Source: CAYQTO01 sp964420455
GTDB lineage: Bacteria > Sumerlaeota > Sumerlaeia > SLMS01
DNA length: 27,474 nt
Direction: 5' to 3'
Assembly: GCA_964420455.1 (NCBI GenBank)
Contig: CAYQTO010000028.1
Span: forward strand, 1-27,474
Part shown: piece after piece, positions 15,177-23,443 of the stretch
Numbering within the stretch: position 1 is the first letter of the stretch
How the letters are laid out: every line of letters begins with the position of its first letter
Program-made: the position numbers and the translations under genes
The notes under the pieces: generated by a model
Seen by the model: the letters and a program-made list of their open reading frames with translations, nothing else
Told to the model about the DNA's origin: nothing
Database searches by the model: none

Positions 15177-16577
15177 TTAGGAACCTCCGGAGAATCGTTT
15201 CCACGCATCGCGGAATCTGGCGATGGGGGAAGGGTGGGTCGAGCCTTGTTGCAGGCTGGACGGTGGCAGGGGGTTGGGCAAGTCGAGACGGCGGCGGAGC
15301 CATGCCTGATAGCGGGCGGCGGGGTCGCCGGTGGGCCGCGGGGTTCGGCGGGGTGCGGCGATCCAATCGAGAAACTCGCGGAGCGTGTTGCCGGCGGCGA
15401 AGTCCTGGAGGGCGTCCGCCCGGAGGTCGCGGGCGCGGGAATCGGCACCGGCCGGGTCCGCCAACACCCGCCGGACGGATCCGACGAAGGCCTCCGGGTT
15501 GTCTGCCGGGACCACCGATTCGTTGTCTCGTGCGGCGATCCATTCGGCCATCTCGGTTCCGCGGGTGGTCACCACGGGAAGGCCGGCCCCCACCATGTTG
15601 GTCAGGCGGTTGCGGGCGCCAAATCGTGCTTCAAGGTTTCGCCCGTCGATGTTGAGGCCGACGGCGGCGGCGGCGTGGAGCTCGAGCACGCGAGCGGTTT
15701 CGACCCAGCCGAGGGTGTGGACGCGGCCGGCGGGAAGTCGGGCGCGAAGGGCCTCGAAGCGGCGGAAGGTCTCCTCGTCGTGGCCCACCACGGGGCCGCC
15801 GGTCGCCACGAAGTGGAGGGACTCGTCGCCCAGCAGGGCGGCCAGCGCGGTTTCGATGAAGTCCAGATCGGTCCAGCTGTTGAAGCCGCCGGACCAAAGG
15901 AGGATCCGGCTCTGGGCATCGAGGCTCCCGCGGAGGAATTCCGGCGTGTCGGCCCGGCGTTGGATGGCGGCAAAGAGCGGATGAACGGCGTTGGGGACGA
16001 CGGAGACGAAGTCCTCGCCGGTGTTGTGGTGGTCGAGACGGCCGAGGACGGCGAGCTCGCCGTAAAGTGCATCAGCCTGACGGCGTGACACCGTCGAAAA
16101 CCGGTCCGCGGCAAGGGCGGCGGCGACTTCCAGCCGCCAGAAGTGGGAGAACTCCCGATAATGGCCCAGGACGGTGGCGCGGACCTGGCCCTCGACCATC
16201 GTCCAGCCGTTCAAGTCAGCCCACAGGGGAGGCGCGTCTTTGCCGGAGATGCGGGCCAGCAAGTACGCGGGGTAGGCGTTGATGCCGGCCTCAACATCGG
16301 GTTGGAACTCCCGGCGGTGGCGTCGAAGGGTCGGCAGGACCTCGTTCTCGGCATTGCGCGCCAAGTGAAAATACCTGACGTCCTGATGGAGGCGGACCCG
16401 CTCGAGGGGGCCCTCGCCCTCGGTGGTTCCGGGAATCGGAATGGTTACGAGGCGGACCTCGTGGCCTGCCTCGAGGAGCGGGCGGGCGAAATGCCACGAG
16501 CGGAGGCACTGGCCGCTCATGACGGTGGCGTCATCGTCGAGGAGCGGGCCGGTGGCGACGAGGAGAACGCGGCTCAT
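15177..16577 (-). CDS. Glycosyltransferase, GT4-like (GT-B fold)
   Basis: A 466-residue glycosyltransferase. The Rossmann start MSRVLLVATGPLL is followed by an acceptor-domain segment LRSWHFARPLLEAGHEVRLV. The donor half has VSVVPNAVHPLF, ILLWSGGFNSWTDLDFIETA, HFVATGGPVVGHDEETF, HTLGWVETARVLELHAAA and NRLTNMVGAGLPVVTTRGTE. These match the GT4 layout, with a 'GW' strand and a nucleotide-sugar pocket, though the classical E-x7-E is not obvious. The C-terminal 60 residues are arginine- and proline-rich and may contact membrane or partners. The start overlaps the GT2 gene by four bases (ATGA), and the stop lies five bases before the foldase start, so all are one operon. Substrate unknown. Confidence 0.88.
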   Translation of the reverse strand: MSRVLLVATGPLLDDDATVMSGQCLRSWHFARPLLEAGHEVRLVTIPIPGTTEGEGPLERVRLHQDVRYFHLARNAENEVLPTLRRHRREFQPDVEAGINAYPAYLLARISGKDAPPLWADLNGWTMVEGQVRATVLGHYREFSHFWRLEVAAALAADRFSTVSRRQADALYGELAVLGRLDHHNTGEDFVSVVPNAVHPLFAAIQRRADTPEFLRGSLDAQSRILLWSGGFNSWTDLDFIETALAALLGDESLHFVATGGPVVGHDEETFRRFEALRARLPAGRVHTLGWVETARVLELHAAAAVGLNIDGRNLEARFGARNRLTNMVGAGLPVVTTRGTEMAEWIAARDNESVVPADNPEAFVGSVRRVLADPAGADSRARDLRADALQDFAAGNTLREFLDWIAAPRRTPRPTGDPAARYQAWLRRRLDLPNPLPPSSLQQGSTHPSPIARFRDAWKRFSGGS

Positions 16578-17443
16578 CGGGGGGCCCGGCGGGGGGGGAG
16601 GAGCTGGAAGGGGGCCCAGGCGTAGGCGAGGGCGCAGGGCCAGATCTGGTCCCAGGGGCGGTGGCGTATCATCCAGGCCGCCTCCGCACGAAGGACCGCC
16701 GGCCAGTCGCCGGGCCGCCGGTTGCGGAGAAGAAACCGAAGCCGGTTTCGGTGATACAGGGTGAGGAAGCGGCGGCTGAAGCGGCCGAAGACCTGGCTTT
16801 CGTGGTGGATGACCCGCGAGGCGGGGACGACGCCGATCTGCCAGCGGGCGCGGCGGGCGCGCTCGCAGTAGTCGACCTCCTCGAAATAGATTGGAAAGTA
16901 GCCGGGGTCGAGGAGCCCGACGGAGGCGATGACCTCGCGGCGGATGGCGAACGCGGCGCCGGTGACATAGCCGGAGGGGATCCAGTCCGCGCAGTCGGCT
17001 TGGCGGGCGGACTCGCCCCAGGCGTCGTGGTCTGTCAAGCCGTTGGGGTGGACGCGGGCTCCGAGGTGCTGGATGCGGTCACCGCCGGGATAGAGGAGCT
17101 GGCAACCGGCGATGCCGCGCCGGGGCGCCGCCCGAAAGGCTTCCACGAGCGGGACCAGCCATGCCGGCTCGGGCTCCGTATCGTCGTTGAGCAGAATGAC
17201 GACATCGCCGGTGGCCTGCACAATCCCGAGGTTGTTTCCGCCCGCGAACCCAAGGTTGTGACGCGCACGGACAAGTTGAACGCCCGGGTGGTGGCGGCGG
17301 ACGTGGCGGGACAAGCCATCACGCGAGCCGTTGTCGACGACGATCACCTCGTCGGGTGGGGGGGTCCCGGCGGCCAACGCCCGCAGTGGCAGGTCGATCC
17401 GATCGCGCCCGTTCAGCGAGACGATAACGACGGAGGTCTTCAC
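16574..17443 (-). CDS. Glycosyltransferase, GT2 family (rhamnosyltransferase-like)
   Basis: A 289-residue GT-A glycosyltransferase resembling WbbL-type rhamnosyltransferases. It begins MKTSVVIVSLNGRDRI. Residues forming the nucleotide site are VIVVDNGSRDG and VILLNDDTEPEP, which carries the metal-binding acidic cluster. GAAFAIRREVIASVGLLD and IYFEEVDYCERARRARW give the acceptor and catalytic ED-type motif. The last 50 residues hold only moderately hydrophobic stretches. It is the first gene of the minus-strand operon; the start is GTG, with a weak GGGAA upstream. It probably adds a sugar to a lipid-linked glycan at the cytoplasmic face of the membrane. Confidence 0.93.
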   Translation of the reverse strand: MKTSVVIVSLNGRDRIDLPLRALAAGTPPPDEVIVVDNGSRDGLSRHVRRHHPGVQLVRARHNLGFAGGNNLGIVQATGDVVILLNDDTEPEPAWLVPLVEAFRAAPRRGIAGCQLLYPGGDRIQHLGARVHPNGLTDHDAWGESARQADCADWIPSGYVTGAAFAIRREVIASVGLLDPGYFPIYFEEVDYCERARRARWQIGVVPASRVIHHESQVFGRFSRRFLTLYHRNRLRFLLRNRRPGDWPAVLRAEAAWMIRHRPWDQIWPCALAYAWAPFQLLPPRRAPR

Positions 17444-17658
17444 GGTTTCCCGCTCACCCGGGGCTCTTCGGCCAAAGAAACGCGACTCTGATTGCCATCA
17501 TCAGCCCATTGGATACATGCTTGATGTTTAAACACCCTTCAGACGAGACGGTCCATGTTCTCCGCCCCAATGCTGCAAGGACTGGTCTCGATCATCGGGA
17601 GGACCGCCGCAAGGAAAGTGGCCCCCCACGCACCCCACCGATGGAAAGGACCCCACGC
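17444..17658. promoter_or_regulatory. Divergent intergenic region between envelope operon and secreted-protein gene
   Basis: These 215 bases must hold the promoter of the five-gene minus operon and that of the plus-strand secreted gene. The lower-GC part (about 17470-17535) contains TTGCCA at 17492-17497 with TACATG about 16 bases on, a weak promoter candidate for the plus strand. The right end carries GAAAGGACCCCA (17644-17655), repeated before the next secreted gene. Confidence 0.3.
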
Positions 17659-18570
17659 ATGAACCGACTTTACTGGATCGGCCTGACGCTGGCGCTAGTG
17701 CTTGCGCTCTCGGCCGGCCCGGCGACCGCCCAACCGGGGGCGCCGGTGCTCGAGTATGAATGGATCAAGGGCCAGCCGGCGCTTGCCGGAACCGCTCACG
17801 ATGCCGTCCTTCGCGTCACGATGACCGGCGACATCGACGACCCGACCTCGCCCGGGCTGGTGATCTCGGGCTTCAACGCCGTTGTGGAACTGACCGCCGG
17901 GGTGGTTGACACGGCAAACGTGGTTGTTGCCACGCCGTCGGATCTGAATGCGGGGACCAACGGCGTGATCCCGACGCGGTCGCTGACCGATTACCGGCTG
18001 GTTCCGAATGCATACCCGGCCTTTTTGTATCCCACGCTGACGGCGCTGGAGCGGGCGGAACGCAACGTGTGCGATTGGGAGGCAGGAACCTTTGTGGCGA
18101 CGCCTGCGGCAACGAACGGGGGGAATCCGCCGGGGGCCGGGCGCGAGTTCGTAAAGCTGGCGGCGATCGGCGTGCGCGACAAGACGGTCGGTGGCGTGCC
18201 GGTGGTCTCGGCGGCGAATCTGCTGACGGATGCGGCGCCGACGGCGCCTCTTGGTGATCCGGGTGATACGACCGGCACCAGCCAGCGCGCCGCCTTCGTC
18301 GATCTGATCTTCCCGGTGCTCTCTTCGGCCTCGGGCGCGGACGTGGCCGACTTCTACGAGACCATCGTCCTCACCCGGAACCTCGACGCGGGCCAGGCCT
18401 TCGTCGCCGACGACGCCTACACGAACCCCTCGGGTCCGCCCCCCCTCCCCGTGGTCATCGCCGCCACGGTGGCCACCTTCGACAATGTCGACGATCCCAC
18501 ATCGGGTGACGACAACCCACAGATCCTCGAACTGAACGCCATCCCCGAGTGGGTGCTGCTCGAGGACTGA
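17659..18570 (+). CDS. Secreted protein of unknown function
   Basis: A 303-residue exported protein I do not recognise. The signal peptide MNRLYWIGLTLALVLALSAG ends near ATA-QPG. The mature part is acidic and beta-rich with valine-rich strands (VISGFNAVVELTAGVVDTAN, PVVIAATVATFDNVDDP), one cysteine, and a C-terminus LNAIPEWVLLED without an anchor. This could be a cohesin-like or other beta-sandwich, but no motif proves it. The ATG at 17659 follows AAAGGA at good spacing; another in-frame ATG lies 18 bases upstream at 17641. The next gene shares the same leader word, and no terminator separates the two, so they may be expressed together as extracellular partners. Confidence 0.78.
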   Translation: MNRLYWIGLTLALVLALSAGPATAQPGAPVLEYEWIKGQPALAGTAHDAVLRVTMTGDIDDPTSPGLVISGFNAVVELTAGVVDTANVVVATPSDLNAGTNGVIPTRSLTDYRLVPNAYPAFLYPTLTALERAERNVCDWEAGTFVATPAATNGGNPPGAGREFVKLAAIGVRDKTVGGVPVVSAANLLTDAAPTAPLGDPGDTTGTSQRAAFVDLIFPVLSSASGADVADFYETIVLTRNLDAGQAFVADDAYTNPSGPPPLPVVIAATVATFDNVDDPTSGDDNPQILELNAIPEWVLLED

Positions 18571-18863
18571 TCGCAGGCCCGTCATCGCTGGGGGATGCGG
18601 GATCATGGTTTCCCCCGGCCGGCGTCGGGGAAGCCACCCGCACCACTCTCAGGAACGACGTTCCACGGGGGAACTTTGGATTGACGGGAGACTCGTCAGG
18701 CTTTGTCAGATACCGTGCTTTGGAAAGACCACGATTCAGGAACGGAAGTTCTGCCAAGGATTGAAATCGCCCGCGTTGGACCGACCAACGCAGGCCACCA
18801 GGAATGACGGGTGGCGGGGAGGCGAGGCCGACCCCACTCGACTAAAGAAAGGACCCCAACCCC
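18571..18863. promoter_or_regulatory. Intergenic region with a 13-base palindrome
   Basis: These 293 bases lie between two same-strand secreted-protein genes. They hold a perfect odd palindrome, GGAACGACGTTCC (18652-18664), and a -35-like TTGACG at 18681-18686, for which I find no -10 at normal spacing. The right end has the ribosome-binding leader GAAAGGACCCCA (18847-18858). I see no small gene, terminator or known riboswitch. Confidence 0.35.
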
Positions 18864-21782
18864 ATGATTGCCAAAAACCCGTACATACGATCCGGCCTGC
18901 TCCCGTTGGCGGGGGCGTCGCTGCTGCTGGCGACGTCACTTACCTTCGCCGGGCCCGTGGCCGACGTCACTGTCCAGTCGGTTGCCGCCGAAGGCGTCTC
19001 CCCCACCGATACGGACAACGACTTCACGCGCATCAACAACGCGATCATCAACGCCAACGCGAATGAGGTGATCGAGTTCGTCGGGACGTTCGACATTGGC
19101 GAGGCCGAGGCCGCCACCGACTACGCGGCCAACGGCTATGTCTTCAACATCCCGACGGCGGCAAACCTGACGCTTCAAGGTGACGGCAGCACGGAGATCG
19201 TCGTGGACCAGTACCTCAACCGGACGGTGCGCAAGAACTTCATGCTCCAGGGCTTTTCGCCCGGCGGCACGAGCTTCCCGGGGGGGGTGGCGATTACCGG
19301 CCTGACCTTTCGCGGCCTCGGGGCGTTTATTTATGACGGTGCCTCCTCCGCCGACATGACCATCAGCAACAACACGATCGAGATCGGAAACTACCTCGGG
19401 GGGAACTCGTATTTCTTCTGGGGTGTCGGCGCGAAGACGAACCTCCGCATCGAGGACAATACGATCCGCCACATCGTGAATGCGGGCGATCCGGCCCTGC
19501 CCGATCCCGACGGGGTCGGCGGCGTCCAGTATGGCGTCATCTTCCAGTGCTGCTCCCAGAACAACCACGACGGGGTCTTCATCACGGGAAACACCTTCGA
19601 ACTGGCCCAGGACCCCTCGCGGCCCGAGGGCACCACCAATATCATCTACAACATCTTCGACAATAACAACACGAACGGGGGCTCGAACGAGGGCTCGGAC
19701 GTGTTCATCAACAACAATACCTTCGATGGCTCGCTCACCGTGGGCGGCGAGCCGACCCGTGCGGCGCACATCGCCTTCATTACGACCGGTATCGACGGCC
19801 GTATAGACGGTCAAAGCGGCCCCGCGGATGCCTTCCCCGGAGCGAACTACACCTTCGACGGCAACAGCTTCATCAATGTGCCCACGGCGGTCCAGCCTTT
19901 CAACTTCGACTCGGCGAACCCGGACCAGGGGACCATCATGACGGGTTCGGTCTTCTCGGGCGCGGGTTACCTGGACCTGAACAAGCCGATCGTCACCGGC
20001 CCCGGCGACCCCGGCCTTGTCTATCTCCCCGCGATCCAGAACGCCACCGTCTCCGCGTTTGGCACCGACGGCGGCACCCGGTTCGACATCGACCTGGCAA
20101 CCAGCGTCGACGGCCTGACGAGCATCACCATGCTGAACGCGGTGGCGCTCGACCCGAAGTTCATCGAGATGGAACCGACCCCGGATTTCTCCGAATTCTT
20201 CCAGTCCGGCATCCAGGGCTTCAATGTCATCGACACACCCGCGCAGGTCTTCCAACGCACCTTCGACGACGCCTGGACCTTCCTCCCCAAGTGGACGCGA
20301 CCGACGGACCTGATCGCCGACGGGCCCACCGATGTCTCCGGCGAGGAACTCGCCATTGGCTTCAACGCCGAGGGCAATCCGCTCCCCTCCGGCGATCCTG
20401 ATGTGTTCAATTCGCCGCCCAACGACGGCGTCGATCCGCTCATCATCGACATCGCGGCGGATACGGCCTTCGAGCCCGGGACCATCGTGGACAAGAACGT
20501 CACGATCCGGCTGGACCCGAATCTGAAGTTCGGCGCCACCAGCCCGACGCTCCGGCTGACATCGCTGCGGCCCGAACTGATCGGGGCGCTCTTCGTCGTC
20601 GAGGATGGTGGCTCGCTGACGATCCAGGACCTGACCATCGATGGCGACGTGCCCGACGCAGCGCCGGGCATCGTTGATGTTACCGACGGACTCGAAAACG
20701 TGAGGAGCCTCGTGTCCGTAACGGCGGGTGGCTCGTTGACGCTGGAAAATGTGGTGCTTCGCAACAGCGACGACGCGGCCGTCAACGTCGACGGCGAGAA
20801 TGGAAATCCGGCGACCGCCGTCATTGCGGGGAGCCGTGCGGATAACGTCGACCCCCTGCTGCGGGTCGACTATGGCGATGTGACGACGACGGGCACCTTG
20901 CTCCTTGGCGGAGACGGCTTCTTCATCAACCGGGGTGCATCGGTCGCCTTTGACGGCAACACCTTCGCCGGCGTCGCCCAGGAGGCGTTCTTCATCAACC
21001 GCCCGGACGCCCTCACGATCACCAACAACCTGTTCTTCGGCTCGGGCTTCAACACCCAGTTCAACGGCGTGCCCTACGACGAGGACAACGGCCCCTTCGT
21101 TCTCACCTTCGAGAACAACTGGCACCAGAACGTGTACTCGACCGATGCGGATTACGTGTCCGGGCCGCAGATCGTCTATAACAACGACCTGTCGGAGATC
21201 ACGGCCTCCGGCGTGCGGATTCACGACGCCCGCGTCTACCAGTTTGGGGCGGACCCGGACGGGGACAACCGGGGCTTCGCCGAGAGCAACATCGTGGCGC
21301 AGCTCGACCGCGACCTGGATGCATGGCCCGACGTGTTCGAGCTTCGCGCCGGCAGCACGACCGACGTGGCGAACTGGGATACGGACGGCGACGGCGAGCC
21401 CGACGGCTACGAGGCCGCCAACGGATCGGACCCGAACAACAACGCCAGCACGAGCGGCGGCTTCGTCATCGACGCCGACGTGAACATGAACGGCATCGCG
21501 GACTGGTACGAGGACTCGCTCGCGGCGAACACCGGCGCGGCGCCGTTCCTTGGAGATATCCTTCTCAACGGCGGCGTGAACCTGGACGACGCGGTGCGCT
21601 CGCTCCAGATCGTCAACGGCTCCTTTGGCTCGCTGGCGACGGACCGCCAGGAGGCCGGCGACCTCAACGCCCTCCAGGTGACCCGCCTTAGCGACTTTAC
21701 CTCGCTCAACAACCCGCTCCAGATCCTGCGGTTCCAGGCACTCGTCCGCCAGGGCCTGCCCGCGGTGCCCGGCATCGATTGA
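18864..21782 (+). CDS. Secreted right-handed beta-helix protein with calcium-binding and dockerin-like tail
   Basis: A 972-residue exported protein. The signal peptide is MIAKNPYIRSGLLPLAG...TLTFAG-like. Much of the chain shows pectate-lyase-like beta-helix coils: TISNNTIEIGN, IEDNTIRHI, ITGNTFELA, FINNNTFDGS, FDGNSFINV, and after a central break LTIQDLTIDGD, LTLENVVLRN, VAFDGNTFAG, LTITNNLFFGS. From about residue 839, DTDGDGEPDGYEAANGSDPN and then DADVNMNGIADWYED are thrombospondin-type-3 or EF-like calcium loops. The final 75 residues, from GDILLNGGVNLDDAVRSLQI to NPLQILRFQALVRQG, resemble a two-repeat dockerin with degraded first-repeat calcium ligands. It probably binds or cleaves polysaccharide outside the cell; no catalytic residues can be assigned. 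The ATG follows GAAAGGA. A strong terminator follows. Confidence 0.85.
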   Translation: MIAKNPYIRSGLLPLAGASLLLATSLTFAGPVADVTVQSVAAEGVSPTDTDNDFTRINNAIINANANEVIEFVGTFDIGEAEAATDYAANGYVFNIPTAANLTLQGDGSTEIVVDQYLNRTVRKNFMLQGFSPGGTSFPGGVAITGLTFRGLGAFIYDGASSADMTISNNTIEIGNYLGGNSYFFWGVGAKTNLRIEDNTIRHIVNAGDPALPDPDGVGGVQYGVIFQCCSQNNHDGVFITGNTFELAQDPSRPEGTTNIIYNIFDNNNTNGGSNEGSDVFINNNTFDGSLTVGGEPTRAAHIAFITTGIDGRIDGQSGPADAFPGANYTFDGNSFINVPTAVQPFNFDSANPDQGTIMTGSVFSGAGYLDLNKPIVTGPGDPGLVYLPAIQNATVSAFGTDGGTRFDIDLATSVDGLTSITMLNAVALDPKFIEMEPTPDFSEFFQSGIQGFNVIDTPAQVFQRTFDDAWTFLPKWTRPTDLIADGPTDVSGEELAIGFNAEGNPLPSGDPDVFNSPPNDGVDPLIIDIAADTAFEPGTIVDKNVTIRLDPNLKFGATSPTLRLTSLRPELIGALFVVEDGGSLTIQDLTIDGDVPDAAPGIVDVTDGLENVRSLVSVTAGGSLTLENVVLRNSDDAAVNVDGENGNPATAVIAGSRADNVDPLLRVDYGDVTTTGTLLLGGDGFFINRGASVAFDGNTFAGVAQEAFFINRPDALTITNNLFFGSGFNTQFNGVPYDEDNGPFVLTFENNWHQNVYSTDADYVSGPQIVYNNDLSEITASGVRIHDARVYQFGADPDGDNRGFAESNIVAQLDRDLDAWPDVFELRAGSTTDVANWDTDGDGEPDGYEAANGSDPNNNASTSGGFVIDADVNMNGIADWYEDSLAANTGAAPFLGDILLNGGVNLDDAVRSLQIVNGSFGSLATDRQEAGDLNALQVTRLSDFTSLNNPLQILRFQALVRQGLPAVPGID

Positions 21783-21809
21783 TCCGGAATCCACAGCGGA
21801 TGCCTCTCC

Positions 21810-21838
21810 CGACCCCCGGGCCTTGCGCCCGGGGGTCG
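21810..21838 (+). terminator. Strong intrinsic terminator after the beta-helix gene
   Basis: CGACCCCCGGGC (21810-21821) pairs perfectly with GCCCGGGGGTCG (21827-21838), a 12-base-pair GC-rich stem with a five-base loop, followed directly by TTCTTTT. It lies 28 bases after the beta-helix stop. The next gene's ATG is only 20 bases downstream of the stem. Confidence 0.88.
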
Positions 21839-21858
21839 TTCTTTTCCCCACTCGGGTC

Positions 21859-23394
21859 ATGAAGGATCGCGACCGCCGAGAGATGACCGCCCTTGGGGGG
21901 CTGGTGCTGCTGGCCTTTGCGCTGCGCGCTTGGGGCCCCGGCCTCGTGCACTTCGGCATCGACGAGGCCGGGGCGCTCCGTCGCGCCGTGGGCTGGATAT
22001 ACGGGGGCGTGTTTCCCTGGCGCGGCATCCCGACAAGCTTTGGCTTCCACAACCCGCCGACGCTGGTGCTGCTGCTGGCGCCGCTGGTGGGGCTGACGCC
22101 GGACCCCCGGGTTCTCGGTCTGCTGCCGATGGGGCTGGGGGCTGCCTCGGTGGTGTTTGGCTGGCGGGCGGGGCGGCTTGCGGGCGGACGTCGGGCGGCA
22201 CTGGCCACCGCACTGATTGTGGCGGTGTGCCCCTCGGCGGTGGAGCACGGACGGCGCCTGTGGGGCCACGACTTCATGGTGTTCTTTTCCGCGGTGGTAA
22301 CGTGGGCGGTGCTGGAGGCGAACGCGCGCGGGCGCTCCTGGCCGTTGGGGATCGGCTTCGCCGCGGCGGCAATCGCCCAGAGCCTGCACCTGAGCGGAGC
22401 GCTGCTGTGGCTGCCGGGGCTGGGGCTGCTGGCGGTGCGGCGGCGCCGGTGGGACATTGGGGCTCTCGGGGCGGGGATGGTGCTCCTCGGGCTTGTCTAT
22501 ACACCATGGCTGGTGGCGGAGGCGCGGGAGGGCTGGCCGGACACGGTGCTGCTGTGGGAACTGCCGGGCGGCGGCCGACTCGAATCGGATCTTGGCATCC
22601 CGGTCGACGCATGGGCCGCGTGGACGACGCTGCTGGCAGACATGTGGCACAACGACCTGCTCGGCGCGGCGCGGCCGTGGATGGTCTCGCCGCTGGCGGG
22701 CGTTGCCGCGGCGGTGACCACCGCGATGGCGGTGTTGTTTCTTGCACTGGCGCTGACCACGGGGAGCTATACGGGGGGACGGCCGTCGGTGCGGCGGGTG
22801 CGGCGCCATGTGCCGCTCCTGTTGCCGGTGATCGCAACGCCGGTGGTCTTTGGCGGGCTTGTGGGGGCGACGGTCCCTCCGTACCAGCTGCCGGCGCTGG
22901 TGCCGATGGCGGTGCTGGCGGCGGCGGGCCTGGTGCGCGTGGGTCGCCGGGCGCCGGGCCTTGCGGTGACCCTGCTGGTTGTCTATACAGTGGCGTCGGT
23001 TGTGCTGGTGGCGGAGACACGACGGGCGCTCGCGGCGGGCGCCGGTACGAGCGTCCCCCTCCGTGAGCAGCTCGCCGTGGTCGACTGGATCGCCCGGGAT
23101 TCCGGCGGCGCAACGGTGGCGCTGCTCCAGAACGGCCGTCCCCCCGCCGCGGGGATCGATGTCGGCCTCGACTATCTCACGTATCGGGACGAGCTGTTCC
23201 GCCGGATGGGCGACGTGGCCACCGCTCAGCGCGTCTATGTCATCCGGGAGCGGATGGTGCGCCTTGACGCGGCGGAGGAGTTGGTGCTGCGACGGGCGCG
23301 ATCGGAGGGCTTTCACCACCTGGTTGTCACGCATCTCGGGGCGGAGGAGCGCGTGGCGTGGCTGTCGCTTGTGGGGCGGGGAAACTTTCCTTGA
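21859..23394 (+). CDS. Polytopic membrane glycosyltransferase, GT-C (ArnT/PMT-like)
   Basis: A 511-residue integral membrane protein with about ten hydrophobic helices. The first loop carries HFGIDEAGALRRAVGWIYGG (Asp35-Glu36), the acidic motif of GT-C enzymes that transfer a sugar from polyprenyl phosphate on the outer face of the membrane. Helices include LVLLLAPLVGL, AALATALIVAVCPSA, ALLWLPGLGLLAV and LAVTLLVVYTVASVVLV. The C-terminal 100 residues form a soluble domain with AVVDWIARDSGGATVALL. The ATG at 21859 has no clear ribosome site and sits 20 bases past the terminator; an in-frame ATG at 21883 (MTALGG) is an alternative. It precedes surE by 49 bases. The substrate is likely a lipid-linked sugar for an envelope glycan or glycoprotein. 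Confidence 0.82.
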   Translation: MKDRDRREMTALGGLVLLAFALRAWGPGLVHFGIDEAGALRRAVGWIYGGVFPWRGIPTSFGFHNPPTLVLLLAPLVGLTPDPRVLGLLPMGLGAASVVFGWRAGRLAGGRRAALATALIVAVCPSAVEHGRRLWGHDFMVFFSAVVTWAVLEANARGRSWPLGIGFAAAAIAQSLHLSGALLWLPGLGLLAVRRRRWDIGALGAGMVLLGLVYTPWLVAEAREGWPDTVLLWELPGGGRLESDLGIPVDAWAAWTTLLADMWHNDLLGAARPWMVSPLAGVAAAVTTAMAVLFLALALTTGSYTGGRPSVRRVRRHVPLLLPVIATPVVFGGLVGATVPPYQLPALVPMAVLAAAGLVRVGRRAPGLAVTLLVVYTVASVVLVAETRRALAAGAGTSVPLREQLAVVDWIARDSGGATVALLQNGRPPAAGIDVGLDYLTYRDELFRRMGDVATAQRVYVIRERMVRLDAAEELVLRRARSEGFHHLVVTHLGAEERVAWLSLVGRGNFP

Positions 23395-23443
23395 TTTCGC
23401 CCCCACCGGCCCGAGCATCCCGGCACATCAATGCCCGGGGACG

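Noticed and set aside
13255..15180. 641-residue open frame on the plus strand opposite the foldase
   Set aside because: The minus frame encodes a signal peptide and parvulin motifs; the plus frame is a mirror of acidic-rich codons.
18681..18713. Promoter with TTGACG and a GATAC -10
   Set aside because: The spacing is over 20 bases, outside the normal range.
18936..22457. 1173-residue open frame on the minus strand
   Set aside because: It runs opposite the beta-helix gene and the GT-C gene and through a strong terminator; Arg/Val-rich mirror frame with no recognisable domain.
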